From contig NZ_UYJA01000003.1 in NCBI RefSeq assembly GCF_900618535.1, positions 248,001-312,000 on the forward strand: a DNA stretch of 64,000 nucleotides, written 5' to 3'. Position numbers and translations under genes: made by a program. The notes below the pieces were generated by a model. That model saw only the letters and a list, made by a program, of their open reading frames with translations, was not told where the DNA came from and made no database searches. The DNA comes from Pseudomonas bubulae (lineage in GTDB: Bacteria; Pseudomonadota; Gammaproteobacteria; Pseudomonadales; Pseudomonadaceae). Below, in pieces: positions 54,509 through 64,000 of this stretch (its first letter is position 1; each line of letters begins with the position of its first letter).

Positions 54509-57211
54509 TTAAATGCTCAGGCGCCACGGTTCTGGGGTTGAATCCTGGTTGACCGTCAGTTGCTCGACGATCGCTTCCTGCAAACGCATGCACAGCTGCG
54601 GGTCGGACAGCGGCTGGTTGTTTGCATCGGTAATGAAAAAGACGTCTTCGACGCGTTCACCCAGGGTGGCAATCTTGGCGTTCTGCAGCGACAGATCAAA
54701 CTCCAGAAAGATCATTCCGATGCGAGCCAGCAGGCCCGGGCGGTCGGGGGCGCTCAGCTCCAGCACGGTCACCGGGCGCTGGGCGTCGTTATGGATCGTG
54801 ACCTGGGGCGCAAAGGCAAAGTGCTTGAGCTGGCGCGGCACGCGGCGCTGGATGATGGTCGGGTAGTCGTCCGGGTTGCGCAGGGCTTCGGTCAGCCCCT
54901 TACGGATTTTTTCGATACGCGCCGGGTTGTTACCAATCGAGCCACCATCGTTGTCGAGCACGATATAGGTGTCGAGGGTGAACTGACTGCTGGAGGTGAT
55001 AATGCGTGCGTCATGGATGTTCAGGTTGAGCTGGTCCATGGCGGCCACTGTCACGGCGAAGAAGTCGTGCTGGTCGGGTGCATAGATGAAGATCTGCGTG
55101 CCGCCCTCGAACTCGCGCTGGGTGGTTTCCTTGATCAGCACCAGCGGGCCGCCATCGGCAGGCTGCTGCAGGATGGCTTCGGTATGCAGGGCCACGTCGG
55201 CAGAGGAGTGTCGCAGGAAATAGTCGTCGCCCAGCTGTGACCAGAGCTGTTCCACGTCATCCTGGTCGGTACCCCCGCGCACCAGAATATCCAGCGCCGC
55301 ACTTTGCGTCTGGCGGATCTGTTCTTCGCGGTCCACCGGGTTTTCCAGGCCTCTACGCAAGGCACGCTTGGTCTCGGTGTAGAGCTGGCGCAACAGGCTG
55401 GCGCGCCAGGAGTTCCACAGCGTCGGGTTGGTGGCGTTGATATCGGCGACAGTCAGCACATAGAGGTAGTCGAGGTGGGTTTCGTCCACCACAATCTGGG
55501 CAAAATCATGGATGACCTGCGGGTCGGACAGGTCCTTGCGCTGGGCGGTGGTGGACATCACCAGGTGGTTTTGTACCAGCCACACGATCAGGCGCGTGTC
55601 CCACTGCGGCAACTGATGACGGATGCAGAACGCTTCTGCATCCACGGCACCGATTTCGGAGTGGTCGCCGTGGCGGCCCTTGCCGATATCGTGGTACAGC
55701 CCGGCCAGGTAGATCAGCTCGGGCTTGGGCAGTTTGGCCATCAACTTGCTGGCGAGCGGGAATTTCTCCGATACCTGGGTGTATTGCAGCTTACGCAAGT
55801 GTTTGATCAGGTTCAGGGTGTGGGCATCGACCGTATAAATGTGGAACAGGTCATGCTGCATTTGCCCGACGATAAAACCAAACTCGGGCAGGTAACGGCC
55901 CAGGATGCCGTAACGGTTCATTCGGCGCAGGTTGCGGTGGATACCGATCTTGCACTTGAACAGTTCGATAAACAGGCTGGTGTTGCGGATGTCTTTGCGG
56001 AAATCTTCGTCGATCAGGTAGCGATGTTCGCGTAGCAGGCGGATGGTGTCGGCTCGCACGCCCTTGATCTCTGGGTGCTGTGCCATCAGCAGGAAGATTT
56101 CCAGCATGGCGAAGGGAGTGCGCTTGAACACGTGGTCGCTGGTGGCTTCGATATAGCCATCGTGCAACTGGAAGCGCGAGTTCAACGGGGTTGGCGGCGC
56201 TTCGTCCTCGGGGGCGAGAATCACTTCTTCGAAGTGCTGGATGATCAGGTCGCTGAGCTGGGCAATGCTCATGACCACCCGGTAGTACTGCTGCATGAAA
56301 TTTTCGATGGTCTGCTTGGCGTCTTCGCCGGCAAAGCCGAGCAGTTCGCCGATGCTGCGCTGGTGGTCGAACAGCAGACGGTCTTCGGCACGCCCGGCAA
56401 GCATGTGCAGGGCGTAGCGCACCTTCCACAAAAATTCCTGGGACGAGGCCAGCAGGGCGTGCTCGCTTTCTACCAGAAAGCCTTCGCCGGCAAGGGCGCG
56501 CAAATTCAGGGTGCCGTACTGGCGGCGGGCTACCCACAAAATGGTCTGGATATCGCGCAGGCCGCCGGGCGAACCCTTGACGTTAGGCTCCAGGTTGTAC
56601 TCGGTGTCGTTGTACTTGTGGTGGCGGGCCTTTTGCTCGGCGCGCTTGGCCAGGAAAAACTCCTTGCTGGGCCACATGTGGGCGGTGCTGGTGACGTCCA
56701 GCATGCGCTGGCGCAAATGCTCGGGGCCCGCCACGGTGCGGCTTTCCATCAAGTTGGTGATGATGGTCAGGTCGGCGCGGGCCTGCTCTGCGCACTCATC
56801 CACCGAGCGCACGCTCTGACCTACTTCTAGGCCTATGTCCCAAAGAAGTGTCAGAAAACGCTCAATGGAATCACGGAAAACTTCGTGATCTGCGTTGTCC
56901 AGCAGGATCAGCAGATCGATGTCGGAATAAGGGTGCAACTCGCCGCGGCCATAGCCGCCGACGGCGACCAGCGCGATGTCGGCCTCAGCGCTCCAGCTGA
57001 ACTGGTCCCACGCCTGTTGCAGGATGTTGTCGACGAACCATGCACGGTCTTCGATCAGGCGGCGAATATCACGCCCCTTTTTGAAGCGTTCGTCGAGTAC
57101 CTCCCGAGCCTGGCGGATCGCCTTTTTGAAAGCGGCAATGGGGCTCGCCTTTAATGCCAGCTCGGCCTGGAACTGGCCGCGGTCAAAAAGTTCTGGATCC
57201 ACCTGCGGCAT
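54509..57211 (-). CDS. glnD: GlnD, PII uridylyltransferase/uridylyl-removing enzyme
   Basis: GlnD is the glutamine sensor that uridylylates PII proteins under nitrogen limitation and removes UMP when glutamine is plentiful. The 900 residues carry the nucleotidyltransferase motif [18 protein letters not shown] near 93, the UR/HD domain with [19 protein letters not shown] near 508, and two C-terminal ACT domains (about 705-785 and 815-890). It sits between map and dapC. Confidence 0.97.
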   Translation of the reverse strand: MPQVDPELFDRGQFQAELALKASPIAAFKKAIRQAREVLDERFKKGRDIRRLIEDRAWFVDNILQQAWDQFSWSAEADIALVAVGGYGRGELHPYSDIDLLILLDNADHEVFRDSIERFLTLLWDIGLEVGQSVRSVDECAEQARADLTIITNLMESRTVAGPEHLRQRMLDVTSTAHMWPSKEFFLAKRAEQKARHHKYNDTEYNLEPNVKGSPGGLRDIQTILWVARRQYGTLNLRALAGEGFLVESEHALLASSQEFLWKVRYALHMLAGRAEDRLLFDHQRSIGELLGFAGEDAKQTIENFMQQYYRVVMSIAQLSDLIIQHFEEVILAPEDEAPPTPLNSRFQLHDGYIEATSDHVFKRTPFAMLEIFLLMAQHPEIKGVRADTIRLLREHRYLIDEDFRKDIRNTSLFIELFKCKIGIHRNLRRMNRYGILGRYLPEFGFIVGQMQHDLFHIYTVDAHTLNLIKHLRKLQYTQVSEKFPLASKLMAKLPKPELIYLAGLYHDIGKGRHGDHSEIGAVDAEAFCIRHQLPQWDTRLIVWLVQNHLVMSTTAQRKDLSDPQVIHDFAQIVVDETHLDYLYVLTVADINATNPTLWNSWRASLLRQLYTETKRALRRGLENPVDREEQIRQTQSAALDILVRGGTDQDDVEQLWSQLGDDYFLRHSSADVALHTEAILQQPADGGPLVLIKETTQREFEGGTQIFIYAPDQHDFFAVTVAAMDQLNLNIHDARIITSSSQFTLDTYIVLDNDGGSIGNNPARIEKIRKGLTEALRNPDDYPTIIQRRVPRQLKHFAFAPQVTIHNDAQRPVTVLELSAPDRPGLLARIGMIFLEFDLSLQNAKIATLGERVEDVFFITDANNQPLSDPQLCMRLQEAIVEQLTVNQDSTPEPWRLSI

Positions 57212-57266
57212 CGATTGGCATTCCTGTGCTGGGTTTTACGGGCTAAACGGTGAAAACACGCAAGTT

Positions 57267-58049
57267 TCAGGCCGAAACGCGGGGGATGGTGTCATCGCTG
57301 CGCAGGGTGAAAATTTCGTAGCCGGTGTCGGTGACCAGCAGGGTGTGTTCCCACTGGGCAGACAGCTTGCGGTCCTTGGTGATGGCGGTCCAGCCGTCGC
57401 CCAGCACCTTGGTGTCGGCCTTGCCCTGATTGATCATCGGCTCGATGGTGAAGGTCATGCCGGCCTTGAGCTCCATACCGGTGCCAGCGCGGCCGTAGTG
57501 CAGGATCTGCGGCTCTTCGTGGAATACCTTGCCGATACCGTGGCCGCAGAACTCGCGTACTACAGAAAAACCGTTCTTTTCAGCGTGCTTCTGGATCACT
57601 TCGCCGATATCGCCCAGGCGGCAGCCCGGTTTAACGATTTCGATAGCCTTGTACATGCATTCCTGGGTCACTTGCGACAGGCGCTCGGCCCATACCGGAA
57701 CCTTGCCGACGTGGAACATGCGGCTGGTGTCGCCGTGGTAGCCGTCCTTGATCACGGTGACGTCGATGTTCAGGGTGTCGCCGTCCTTCAATACCTTGTC
57801 GCCCGGGATGCCGTGGCATACCACGTGATTGATCGAGGTGCAGATCGACTTGGGAAAGCCTTTATAGTTGAGCGGGGCAGGGATGGCCTTTTGCACATTG
57901 ACGATATAGTCATGGCAGATGCGATCCAGCTCTTCAGTGGTGACGCCGGGTTTTACGTACTCGGCGATCATTTCCAGGACTTCGGCGGCCAGTTTGCCGG
58001 CGATACGCATTTTTGCGATGTCCTCTGGGGTTTTGAGGGTGACGGTCAT
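57267..58049 (-). CDS. map: Methionine aminopeptidase type I
   Basis: Map removes the initiator Met from new proteins. The 260 residues hold the metal ligands in NIDVTVIKDGYHGDTSRMF near 98, GHGIGKVFHEEP near 170 and TFTIEPMINQG near 200. ATG 58049 (MTVTLKTPEDI) is the family start. It is divergent from rpsB, a conserved arrangement. Confidence 0.97.
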   Translation of the reverse strand: MTVTLKTPEDIAKMRIAGKLAAEVLEMIAEYVKPGVTTEELDRICHDYIVNVQKAIPAPLNYKGFPKSICTSINHVVCHGIPGDKVLKDGDTLNIDVTVIKDGYHGDTSRMFHVGKVPVWAERLSQVTQECMYKAIEIVKPGCRLGDIGEVIQKHAEKNGFSVVREFCGHGIGKVFHEEPQILHYGRAGTGMELKAGMTFTIEPMINQGKADTKVLGDGWTAITKDRKLSAQWEHTLLVTDTGYEIFTLRSDDTIPRVSA

Positions 58050-58838
58050 TCGGGCTCTCTTCGCGCGTTGGCGCTCATCATCAGGATTGCGGGCGTGCTG
58101 TGAATCGCGGCACGCCGTCATAAAAGTACGATTCTAACAGACGGTCGGCGTTAGTCGTGGGCCTGTAGCCATCGCTTCTCTTAATAGATAGGAGCATCCT
58201 GGTTCTATTCCAAGGCCCCGCGCGAATAAGGTAAGCGGCCGAAGCCCGCGCTTTTGATTTTTTCGCCCTTCGTGAGGCCGAATAGGTATGTACTCGGTAG
58301 TTTTAAATGGCATTGCGCGTACATATCCAGCATTTGTGTCTAACTGAGACTATGGTTTCGACCTTACGTCGAGTCCCTTTTGGAAGGACCCAAAAGGAAC
58401 CAAAAGGTCCTCGCCCCATCGTACGGCCTTCGCTGCGCTCAGGTTCCCTCGCTCCGGCTCTGCTCCGTGGGCCCGCCGCCACGGGCCATCCATGGCCCAT
58501 CGCGGCTCTCCCGGCATCCATGCCGGTCGACCCACTCCGCAGAACCTCCTCTCGGCCTCCCGGGAGGGCAGGCAGATCAAAAGCACTGCGCCCCGAGGCG
58601 GCCGACCGGCCGGCCTGTTCGGTCAATTCAGAAGCGGCCCTGGCCCAGGTGTCAGACTTGTTGTGTTGTGCGGCCGTCTGGCTCCGACGCTGTTATGGGC
58701 TTGCTCGGTGTTTGGAATATTTTGCTGGTGGAAGTGGTATTGTTGGACAAGTAGCAAGAGCAAGCCAGGCGTAAACCCTTGCAGGGCAACGCTTTAGCAA
58801 TAAAGTCTGAATTCACACTTCGTTTTTAATGCATCTTG
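58050..58838. other. Gene-free stretch left of rpsB with G+C-rich hairpin array
   Basis: No credible gene is seen in these 789 bases. The segment of about 58340-58660 is a G+C-rich, repeat-like block with several hairpins: gggccat/atggccc (58483-58498), ccggcat/atgccgg (58511-58526) and the palindrome cctcccgggagg (58556-58567). Frames across it are low-complexity Arg/Pro/Gly sequences without ribosome sites. The rest is plain A+T-richer spacer. Confidence 0.55.
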
Positions 58839-58849
58839 TGGTATAAAAT
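58839..58849 (+). promoter_or_regulatory. Extended -10 promoter of rpsB-tsf
   Basis: TGGTATAAAAT fits an extended -10 (TGnTATAAA); no good -35 is present 17 bases upstream. Gammaproteobacterial rpsB promoters are known to carry this extended -10 pattern. The start would lie near 58856. Confidence 0.65.
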
Positions 58850-58855
58850 GCGCCG

Positions 58856-58988
58856 CTTTGCGGGTATAGCCCGCAGAGCACAAACCCACACACGTGTCGA
58901 CACGATGACCTGGGTGCCTTCAGCTTTGAAGCTGCTGGTTGGTCGTTGGGATACGTGGAGGCCTAACCCGACTTATTAAGGAACTATC
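58856..58988 (+). ncRNA. rpsB mRNA leader, candidate S2 autoregulatory RNA
   Basis: About 130 transcribed but untranslated bases precede rpsB, with complementary segments (ctttgcgggta with agcccgcag near the start; ttcagctttgaagctg at 58919-58934). In E. coli, ribosomal protein S2 represses rpsB-tsf through its leader. Conservation of the fold here is inferred from position and hairpins only. Confidence 0.45.
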
Positions 58989-59732
58989 ATGTCCCAAGTC
59001 AACATGCGCGATATGCTGAAGGCCGGTGTGCACTTCGGTCACCAAACCCGTTACTGGAACCCGAAGATGGGTAAATACATCTTTGGCGCGCGTAACAAGA
59101 TCCACATCATCAACCTTGAAAAAACCCTGCCAATGTTCAACGAAGCTCTGACTTTCGTTGAGCGCCTGGCCCAGGGCAAAAACAAGATTCTGTTCGTCGG
59201 CACCAAGCGTTCCGCTGGCAAGATCGTTGCTGAAGAAGCAGCACGTTGCGGTTCGCCGTACGTGGATCACCGCTGGTTGGGCGGCATGCTCACCAACTTC
59301 AAAACCATTCGTGCTTCGATCAAGCGTCTGCGTGACCTTGAAATCCAGGCAGAAGACGGTACTTTCGCCAAGCTGACCAAGAAAGAGGCGCTGATGCGCA
59401 CTCGCGATCTGCAGAAGCTGGATCGTAGCCTGGGTGGTATCAAGGACATGGGCGGTCTGCCAGACGCTCTGTTCGTTATCGACGTTGACCACGAGCGTAT
59501 CGCGATCACCGAAGCTAACAAGTTGGGTATCCCGGTAATCGGCGTTGTCGATACCAACAGCAGCCCAGAAGGTGTTGACTACATCATCCCGGGTAACGAT
59601 GACGCAATCCGCGCTATCCAGCTGTACATGGGTGCGATGGCTGATGCTGTGATCAAAGGCCGTAACCACGTTGCTGGCGGCACCGACGTTTTCGTCGAAG
59701 AAGCTCCAGCTGCAGCGGTAGTTGAAGGCTGA
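58989..59732 (+). CDS. rpsB: 30S ribosomal protein S2
   Basis: The 247 residues are full length for S2: [20 protein letters not shown] at the start, [12 protein letters not shown] near 64 and [15 protein letters not shown] near 93. [16 protein letters not shown] lies near 157. AAGGA precedes the ATG. First gene of rpsB-tsf. Confidence 0.98.
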   Translation: MSQVNMRDMLKAGVHFGHQTRYWNPKMGKYIFGARNKIHIINLEKTLPMFNEALTFVERLAQGKNKILFVGTKRSAGKIVAEEAARCGSPYVDHRWLGGMLTNFKTIRASIKRLRDLEIQAEDGTFAKLTKKEALMRTRDLQKLDRSLGGIKDMGGLPDALFVIDVDHERIAITEANKLGIPVIGVVDTNSSPEGVDYIIPGNDDAIRAIQLYMGAMADAVIKGRNHVAGGTDVFVEEAPAAAVVEG

Positions 59733-59761
59733 GTAATTAACGCCTAGCGTTTACTCAGTAC

Positions 59762-59790
59762 GCAAAAAGGGGGCTTGGCCCCCTTTTTGC
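59762..59790 (+). terminator. Hairpin between rpsB and tsf (partial terminator)
   Basis: gcaaaaagggggc and gccccctttttgc form a perfect 13-base-pair stem with loop ttg. The T-run lies within the stem. The position suggests partial termination that adjusts the rpsB:tsf ratio. Confidence 0.75.
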
Positions 59791-59938
59791 CACCTCGAAA
59801 TCCATTTGTTGTAACCCTGTTTGTTGTATCTGTATCAGATGGCGACCTGCACGGTTGATTCGGGGTGCGCTTCAAACGAATTGAACGCCCGTTCGGTCGG
59901 GTGGAATGGTTGAAAACCTATCCAAGAGGAATTTTGAA

Positions 59939-60808
59939 ATGGCAGAGATTACTGCAGCGTTGGTTAAAGAACTGCGTGAGCGTACTGGCGAAGGCATGAT
60001 GGACTGCAAGAAAGCCTTGACCAAGGCTGGCGGCGACATCGAAAAAGCCATTGATGACATGCGTGCTTCGGGCGCCATCAAGGCAGCCAAAAAAGCAGGT
60101 AACGTTGCTGCTGAAGGCGCTATCGCAGTTAAAGTTGCAGACGACAACAAGTCGGCTGTAATTCTTGAAGTCAACTCGCAAACCGACTTCCTGGCTCTGC
60201 AAGACGACTTCAAAAAATTCGTTGCTGACAGCGTTGAAAAAGCGTTCGCTGACAAACTGACCGACGCAGCTCCGCTGATCGCTGCTCAAGAAGCTGATCG
60301 TCTGGTTCTGGTTGGTAAAGTAGGCGAGAACGTCAACATCCGTCGTCTGGCCCGCATCGAAGGTGACGTTGTTGATGCTTACCTGCACGGCAACAAGATC
60401 GGTGTTGTTGTAGCTCTGAAAGGCGGCAACGCTGAGCTGGCTCGTGACATCGCCATGCACGTAGCTGCAAGCAACCCTGAGTTCCTGCTGCCTTCGCAAG
60501 TTTCCGCTGATGCCATCGAACGCGAAAAAACCGTGTTCATGAGCCTCAACGAAGACAAGATCAAAGGCAAGCCAGCCGAAATCGTTGAAAAAATGGTTGC
60601 CGGTCGTATCAGCAAGTTCCTGGCTGAAGCCAGCCTGGTTGAGCAAGCGTTCGTCAAGAACCCGGAAATCAAGGTCGGCGATCTGGCCAAGAAAGCCGGC
60701 GCTGAAATCGTTTCCTTCACTTACTTCAAAGTAGGTGATGGCATCGAGAAGCCAGTTGACGACTTCGCTGCTGAAGTTGCTGCTCAAGTGGCTGCAAGCA
60801 AGCAATAA
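59939..60808 (+). CDS. tsf: Elongation factor Ts
   Basis: EF-Ts recycles EF-Tu-GDP. The 289 residues show the N-terminal UBA-like ITAALVKELRERTGEGMMDC, the TDFLALQDDFKKF core motif at about 80-93 and the C-terminal dimerisation part ending VAAQVAASKQ. AGAGGA before ATG 59939 selects this start over in-frame upstream codons. Confidence 0.98.
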   Translation: MAEITAALVKELRERTGEGMMDCKKALTKAGGDIEKAIDDMRASGAIKAAKKAGNVAAEGAIAVKVADDNKSAVILEVNSQTDFLALQDDFKKFVADSVEKAFADKLTDAAPLIAAQEADRLVLVGKVGENVNIRRLARIEGDVVDAYLHGNKIGVVVALKGGNAELARDIAMHVAASNPEFLLPSQVSADAIEREKTVFMSLNEDKIKGKPAEIVEKMVAGRISKFLAEASLVEQAFVKNPEIKVGDLAKKAGAEIVSFTYFKVGDGIEKPVDDFAAEVAAQVAASKQ

Positions 60809-60831
60809 GACGGTTCTAAACTGTCGACCCG

Positions 60832-60866
60832 AAGAGGCTGCCCGCTCACGCGCGCAGCCTCTTTTC
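60832..60866 (+). terminator. Rho-independent terminator of tsf
   Basis: The stem aagaggctgc/gcagcctctt with a 12-base loop is followed by tt, a rather short T tail. Confidence 0.65.
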
Positions 60867-60962
60867 AAATGGGAGGGGATTTTTCCTTCTCGGCGGAACC
60901 GGTTTGCAAAATCGTGTTCCGATGGTGCTGCTGTGCAGTGCCACAGCTAGAACAAGCGCGGG

Positions 60963-60991
60963 TTGAAAAATGACCTCGCACAGATTATCTA
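60963..60991 (+). promoter_or_regulatory. Predicted promoter of pyrH-frr-uppS-cdsA-dxr
   Basis: TTGAAA (60963-60968) and TATCTA (60986-60991) are spaced exactly 17 bases apart, in the gap after the tsf terminator and just before the pyrH ribosome-binding site. Confidence 0.5.
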
Positions 60992-61016
60992 TAAAACGCG
61001 GCAGGAGAGATTCGCA

Positions 61017-61760
61017 ATGGCTCAGCAGGGCAGTGGTTATCAAGCTCGCTATAAACGCATTCTACTCAAGCTAAGCGGCGAAGCCCTGATGGGCTCTGAA
61101 GAGTTCGGGATCGATCCCAAGGTGCTCGACCGCATGGCGCTGGAAGTGGGCCAACTGGTCGGCATCGGCGTTCAGGTAGGACTGGTGATTGGTGGTGGCA
61201 ACCTGTTCCGTGGTGCTGCATTGAGCGCCGCCGGTATGGATCGTGTGACTGGCGACCATATGGGCATGCTGGCTACCGTGATGAACGCCCTGGCCATGCG
61301 CGATGCGCTGGAACGTGCGAATATCTCCGCCATCGTTATGTCGGCCATTTCCATGGTTGGTGTGACCGATCATTACGATCGTCGCAAGGCCATGCGCCAC
61401 CTGAATGCCAAGGATGTGGTGATTTTCGCTGCAGGCACCGGTAATCCTTTCTTCACGACGGATTCGGCAGCATGCTTGCGTGCCATTGAAATCGACGCTG
61501 ATGTCGTGCTCAAGGCAACCAAGGTTGACGGCGTGTACACCGCAGATCCATTCAAAGACCCGCATGCCGAGAAGTTCGATCATCTGACTTACGATGAAGT
61601 ACTGGATCGCAAACTGGGTGTTATGGACCTGACGGCCATCTGTCTGTGCCGCGACCACAAAATGCCATTGCGTGTATTTAATATGAACAAGCCCGGCGCC
61701 CTGCTTAATATTGTCCATGGCGGCGCTGAAGGTACTCTGATCGAGGAAGGTCAACAATGA
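61017..61760 (+). CDS. pyrH: UMP kinase
   Basis: PyrH phosphorylates UMP to UDP; it is a hexameric amino-acid-kinase fold enzyme. The 247 residues show [13 protein letters not shown] near 13, [13 protein letters not shown] near 60, [20 protein letters not shown] near 80 and [20 protein letters not shown] near 137. AGGAGAG lies before ATG 61017. The stop overlaps frr by four bases. Confidence 0.97.
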   Translation: MAQQGSGYQARYKRILLKLSGEALMGSEEFGIDPKVLDRMALEVGQLVGIGVQVGLVIGGGNLFRGAALSAAGMDRVTGDHMGMLATVMNALAMRDALERANISAIVMSAISMVGVTDHYDRRKAMRHLNAKDVVIFAAGTGNPFFTTDSAACLRAIEIDADVVLKATKVDGVYTADPFKDPHAEKFDHLTYDEVLDRKLGVMDLTAICLCRDHKMPLRVFNMNKPGALLNIVHGGAEGTLIEEGQQ

Positions 61761-62314
61761 TCAACGAAATCAAGAAAGACGCTCAAACGCGTATGCAGAA
61801 GTCGCTGGAATCCCTGGCCCATGCATTTGGCCAGATCCGTACCGGCAAGGCTCACCCGAGCATTCTGGGCAGCGTGATGGTGCCTTACTATGGCTCGGAT
61901 ACTCCGATCAGCCAGGTCGCCAACATCACCGTCAAAGACTCCCGCACCCTTCAAGTTGTAGCGTTCGAGCGCAACATGCTGGGCGCAGTCGACAAGGCCA
62001 TCCAGAGCGCCGGTCTGAACCTGAACCCGACCAACCTGGGTGAGCTGCTGCTGATCTCCATGCCGGCCCTGACTGAAGAAACCCGCAAGGTTTTCGCCAA
62101 GCAGGCCCGTGATGCAGCTGAAGATGCCCGTATTGCCGTGCGCAATATCCGTCGCGACGCCTTGAGCCAATTGAAAGACCTGGTCAAGGAAAAGGAAATC
62201 AGCGAAGACGAAGAGCGTCGTGCTGCTGATGATATCCAGAAGCTGACCGACAAGGCCGTGGCGGATATCGAAGTTGCCACCAAGCAGAAAGAAGCGGACC
62301 TGATGGCCGTATAA
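61757..62314 (+). CDS. frr: Ribosome recycling factor
   Basis: The 185 residues are the full RRF, with [14 protein letters not shown] near 26, [15 protein letters not shown] near 52 and [20 protein letters not shown] near 130. It splits post-termination ribosomes with EF-G. ATGA overlap with pyrH; uppS starts 15 bases later. Confidence 0.98.
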   Translation: MINEIKKDAQTRMQKSLESLAHAFGQIRTGKAHPSILGSVMVPYYGSDTPISQVANITVKDSRTLQVVAFERNMLGAVDKAIQSAGLNLNPTNLGELLLISMPALTEETRKVFAKQARDAAEDARIAVRNIRRDALSQLKDLVKEKEISEDEERRAADDIQKLTDKAVADIEVATKQKEADLMAV

Positions 62315-62329
62315 GGGTCAGGGCGTTTT

Positions 62330-63085
62330 ATGGAAAAGACGAAGCAGGCTGACCCGTCATCTGTTCCGCGACATGTCGCGATCATCATGGACGGTAATAA
62401 TCGCTGGGCAAAAAAACGCTTTCTGCCAGGTGTTGCCGGGCATAAAGCGGGCGTGGATGCAGTTCGCGCGGTCATTGAAGTGTGTGCCGGGGCCGGGGTC
62501 GAGGTACTGACCCTGTTCGCGTTTTCCAGTGAAAACTGGCAGCGGCCCGCCGCTGAAGTCAGTGCCTTGATGGACCTGTTTTTCAGGGCGCTGCGTCGTG
62601 AGGCCAAGCGCCTCAACGAAAACGAGATCAGCCTGCGGATCATTGGCGACCGCTCGCGCTTTCATCCCGATTTGCAAAAGGCGATGCGTGAAGCGGAAGC
62701 AATGACAGTGGGCGAAGGCCGCTTTGTCTTGCAGATTGCCGCCAATTACGGTGGCCAGTGGGATATCGCGCAGGCCGCGCAGCAGTTGGCGCGTCAAGTC
62801 CAGACAGGGCACTTGCAGCCGGAGGATATCACTCCGGGTTTGCTGCAAACCTGTTTGGTAACGGGTGATCTGCCATTGCCCGATCTGTGTATCCGCACCG
62901 GTGGCGAGCACCGCATCAGCAATTTCTTGCTGTGGCAGCTGGCCTATTCCGAGTTGTACTTCTCCGACCTGTTCTGGCCGGACTTCAAACACGAGGCCAT
63001 GCAGCACGCATTGGCTGATTTCGCTTCTCGCCAGCGCCGCTTCGGTAAAACGAGCGAGCAGGTTGAGGCTGGAGCCCGGATTTAA
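62330..63085 (+). CDS. uppS: Undecaprenyl diphosphate synthase
   Basis: UppS makes the C55 lipid carrier for peptidoglycan and LPS synthesis by adding isopentenyl diphosphates in cis. The 251 residues hold IIMDGNNRWAKKR near 18 (catalytic Asp), LTLFAFSSENWQRP near 60 and CIRTGGEHRISNFLLWQ near 188. One-base overlap with cdsA. Confidence 0.97.
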   Translation: MEKTKQADPSSVPRHVAIIMDGNNRWAKKRFLPGVAGHKAGVDAVRAVIEVCAGAGVEVLTLFAFSSENWQRPAAEVSALMDLFFRALRREAKRLNENEISLRIIGDRSRFHPDLQKAMREAEAMTVGEGRFVLQIAANYGGQWDIAQAAQQLARQVQTGHLQPEDITPGLLQTCLVTGDLPLPDLCIRTGGEHRISNFLLWQLAYSELYFSDLFWPDFKHEAMQHALADFASRQRRFGKTSEQVEAGARI

Positions 63086-63891
63086 TGCTTAAACAAAGAA
63101 TCATCACTGCACTTATCTTGCTGCCAATTGCCTTGTGTGGCTTTTTCCTGCTCGAGGGCAGCGGCTTTGCGCTGTTTATTGGCCTGGTCGTGACCCTGGG
63201 TGCCTGGGAGTGGGCGCGTCTTGCCGGCTTTGAGGCGCAAGGTGCACGGGTGCTGTTTGCTGTAGTAGTGGCCGCGCTGCTGTTGGGGCTGCATATATTC
63301 CCCGATCTGGCGCCCTGGGTGCTGGGCGCGGCGGTGTTGTGGTGGGCGACAGCGACCTTTCTGGTGCTGACCTTTCCGCAATCGGCTGCGCACTGGTCGA
63401 GTATGGCGGCCAGGCTGGTGATCGGTCTGTTGATCCTGCTGCCGGCCTGGCAAGGGCTGGTCCTGATCAAGGCGATGCCGCTGGGCAACTGGCTGATCAT
63501 GGCGGTGATGGTTCTGGTATGGGGCGCAGATATTGGTGCCTATTTTTCCGGGCGCAAATTCGGCAAGCGCAAGCTTGCCCCCAAGGTCAGTCCGGGCAAA
63601 AGCTGGGAAGGTGTATTTGGCGGTCTGTTGCTCAGCCTGCTGATCACCGCGGTCGTGGGTATAGTGCGTGACTGGAGCGCTTCGCAGATGTTTGTTGCAC
63701 TGCTGGGCGCTGCTGTGATCGTCCTGATTTCGGTGGTGGGCGACCTCACGGAAAGCATGTTCAAACGCCAGGCCGGGGTCAAAGACAGCAGTAACCTGCT
63801 GCCGGGCCATGGTGGTGTACTGGATCGTATCGACAGCCTGACGGCGGCGATCCCGGTATTTGCTGTATTGCTGTGGATGGCGGCTTCATGA
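63085..63891 (+). CDS. cdsA: Phosphatidate cytidylyltransferase
   Basis: CdsA makes CDP-diacylglycerol for phospholipid synthesis. The 268 residues are hydrophobic, with about eight membrane helices, and hold the family signature near 212-245: [17 protein letters not shown] then [14 protein letters not shown]. The end overlaps dxr by four bases. Confidence 0.96.
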   Translation: MLKQRIITALILLPIALCGFFLLEGSGFALFIGLVVTLGAWEWARLAGFEAQGARVLFAVVVAALLLGLHIFPDLAPWVLGAAVLWWATATFLVLTFPQSAAHWSSMAARLVIGLLILLPAWQGLVLIKAMPLGNWLIMAVMVLVWGADIGAYFSGRKFGKRKLAPKVSPGKSWEGVFGGLLLSLLITAVVGIVRDWSASQMFVALLGAAVIVLISVVGDLTESMFKRQAGVKDSSNLLPGHGGVLDRIDSLTAAIPVFAVLLWMAAS

Positions 63892-64000
63892 GCCGTCCAC
63901 AACAGATTACTGTTCTGGGGGCTACGGGTTCCATTGGCCTGAGCACCCTGGATGTTATTGCGCGTCACCCTGACCGCTATCAGGCCTTTGCCCTGACAGG
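63888..64000 (+). CDS. dxr: 1-deoxy-D-xylulose 5-phosphate reductoisomerase, N-terminal part
   Basis: Only the first 37 codons are visible before the window ends. They begin [20 protein letters not shown], the NADPH-binding GATGSIG start of Dxr (MEP pathway), followed by [16 protein letters not shown]. The position after cdsA is the conserved one. Confidence 0.92.
   Translation, partial: MSRPQQITVLGATGSIGLSTLDVIARHPDRYQAFALT

Noticed and set aside
58303..58797. Several overlapping reading frames on both strands in the map-rpsB gap
   Set aside because: They are Arg/Pro/Gly-rich, lack ribosome-binding sites and run through palindromic repeat sequence, so they look like non-coding repeat.

Overview
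The window reads as a chromosomal segment of a Pseudomonas, most likely from the P. fluorescens lineage in the broad sense. The evidence is a complete wsp surface-sensing operon, the Pseudomonas-type gene order dapD-dapC-glnD-map-rpsB-tsf-pyrH-frr-uppS-cdsA-dxr, many REP-type palindromes carrying the GTGGGAGCGGGCTTGCTCGCGA-like core, and a fairly high G+C content with pseudomonad codon use. I see no rRNA, tRNA, CRISPR array, insertion sequence or prophage.

Layout. Positions 1-2224 hold the 3' end of a DUF533/TerB-like gene and a Tat-exported AcpA-type phosphoesterase. Positions 2364-10822 are the wsp system (wspABCDEF, then wspR): a membrane receptor, two couplers, a methyltransferase and methylesterase, a hybrid CheA kinase, and a GGEEF diguanylate cyclase that makes c-di-GMP. 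Positions 10967-16837 form a compact six-gene minus-strand operon: gamma-glutamyltransferase-like protein, MFS exporter, GTP cyclohydrolase II, DUF849 beta-keto acid cleavage enzyme, SAM methyltransferase and riboflavin synthase paralogue. It sits between wspR and prfB, is visibly more A+T-rich in places than its flanks, and looks like a small unassigned pathway for a flavin- or lumazine-related metabolite. It is the best candidate here for an undescribed system.

Positions 17200-31306 are mainly housekeeping: prfB with a programmed +1 frameshift, lysS, a TetR gene beside a lipoprotein and a HEGLVH/QEGLA metallopeptidase-like gene, an alpha/beta hydrolase, an OmpA/DUF4398 lipoprotein pair, ppc, adk, tsaB and a DUF72 protein. 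Then come a protein with an internal duplication (31303-31923), rsmJ, and a TetR-regulated two-gene RND efflux locus bracketed on both sides by the same CT-rich inverted repeat.

Positions 37984-47005 hold a YbaY-like lipoprotein, a 58-residue hydrophilic protein, plsB, a cold-shock gene, a conserved hypothetical gene, rlmA, dapE and an NdvB-type beta-glucan synthase. Positions 47264-58049 hold tcdA, csdE/csdA-type sulfur transfer genes, dapD, an ArsC/Spx-like gene, a CPA1 antiporter, dapC, glnD and map. DapE, DapD and DapC are three steps of the succinylase branch of lysine/diaminopimelate synthesis. After a 0.9-kb gene-free stretch, rpsB-tsf-pyrH-frr-uppS-cdsA-dxr (58989 to the right edge) covers translation, UMP kinase, ribosome recycling, and undecaprenyl, phospholipid and isoprenoid synthesis. 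dxr is cut by the window end.
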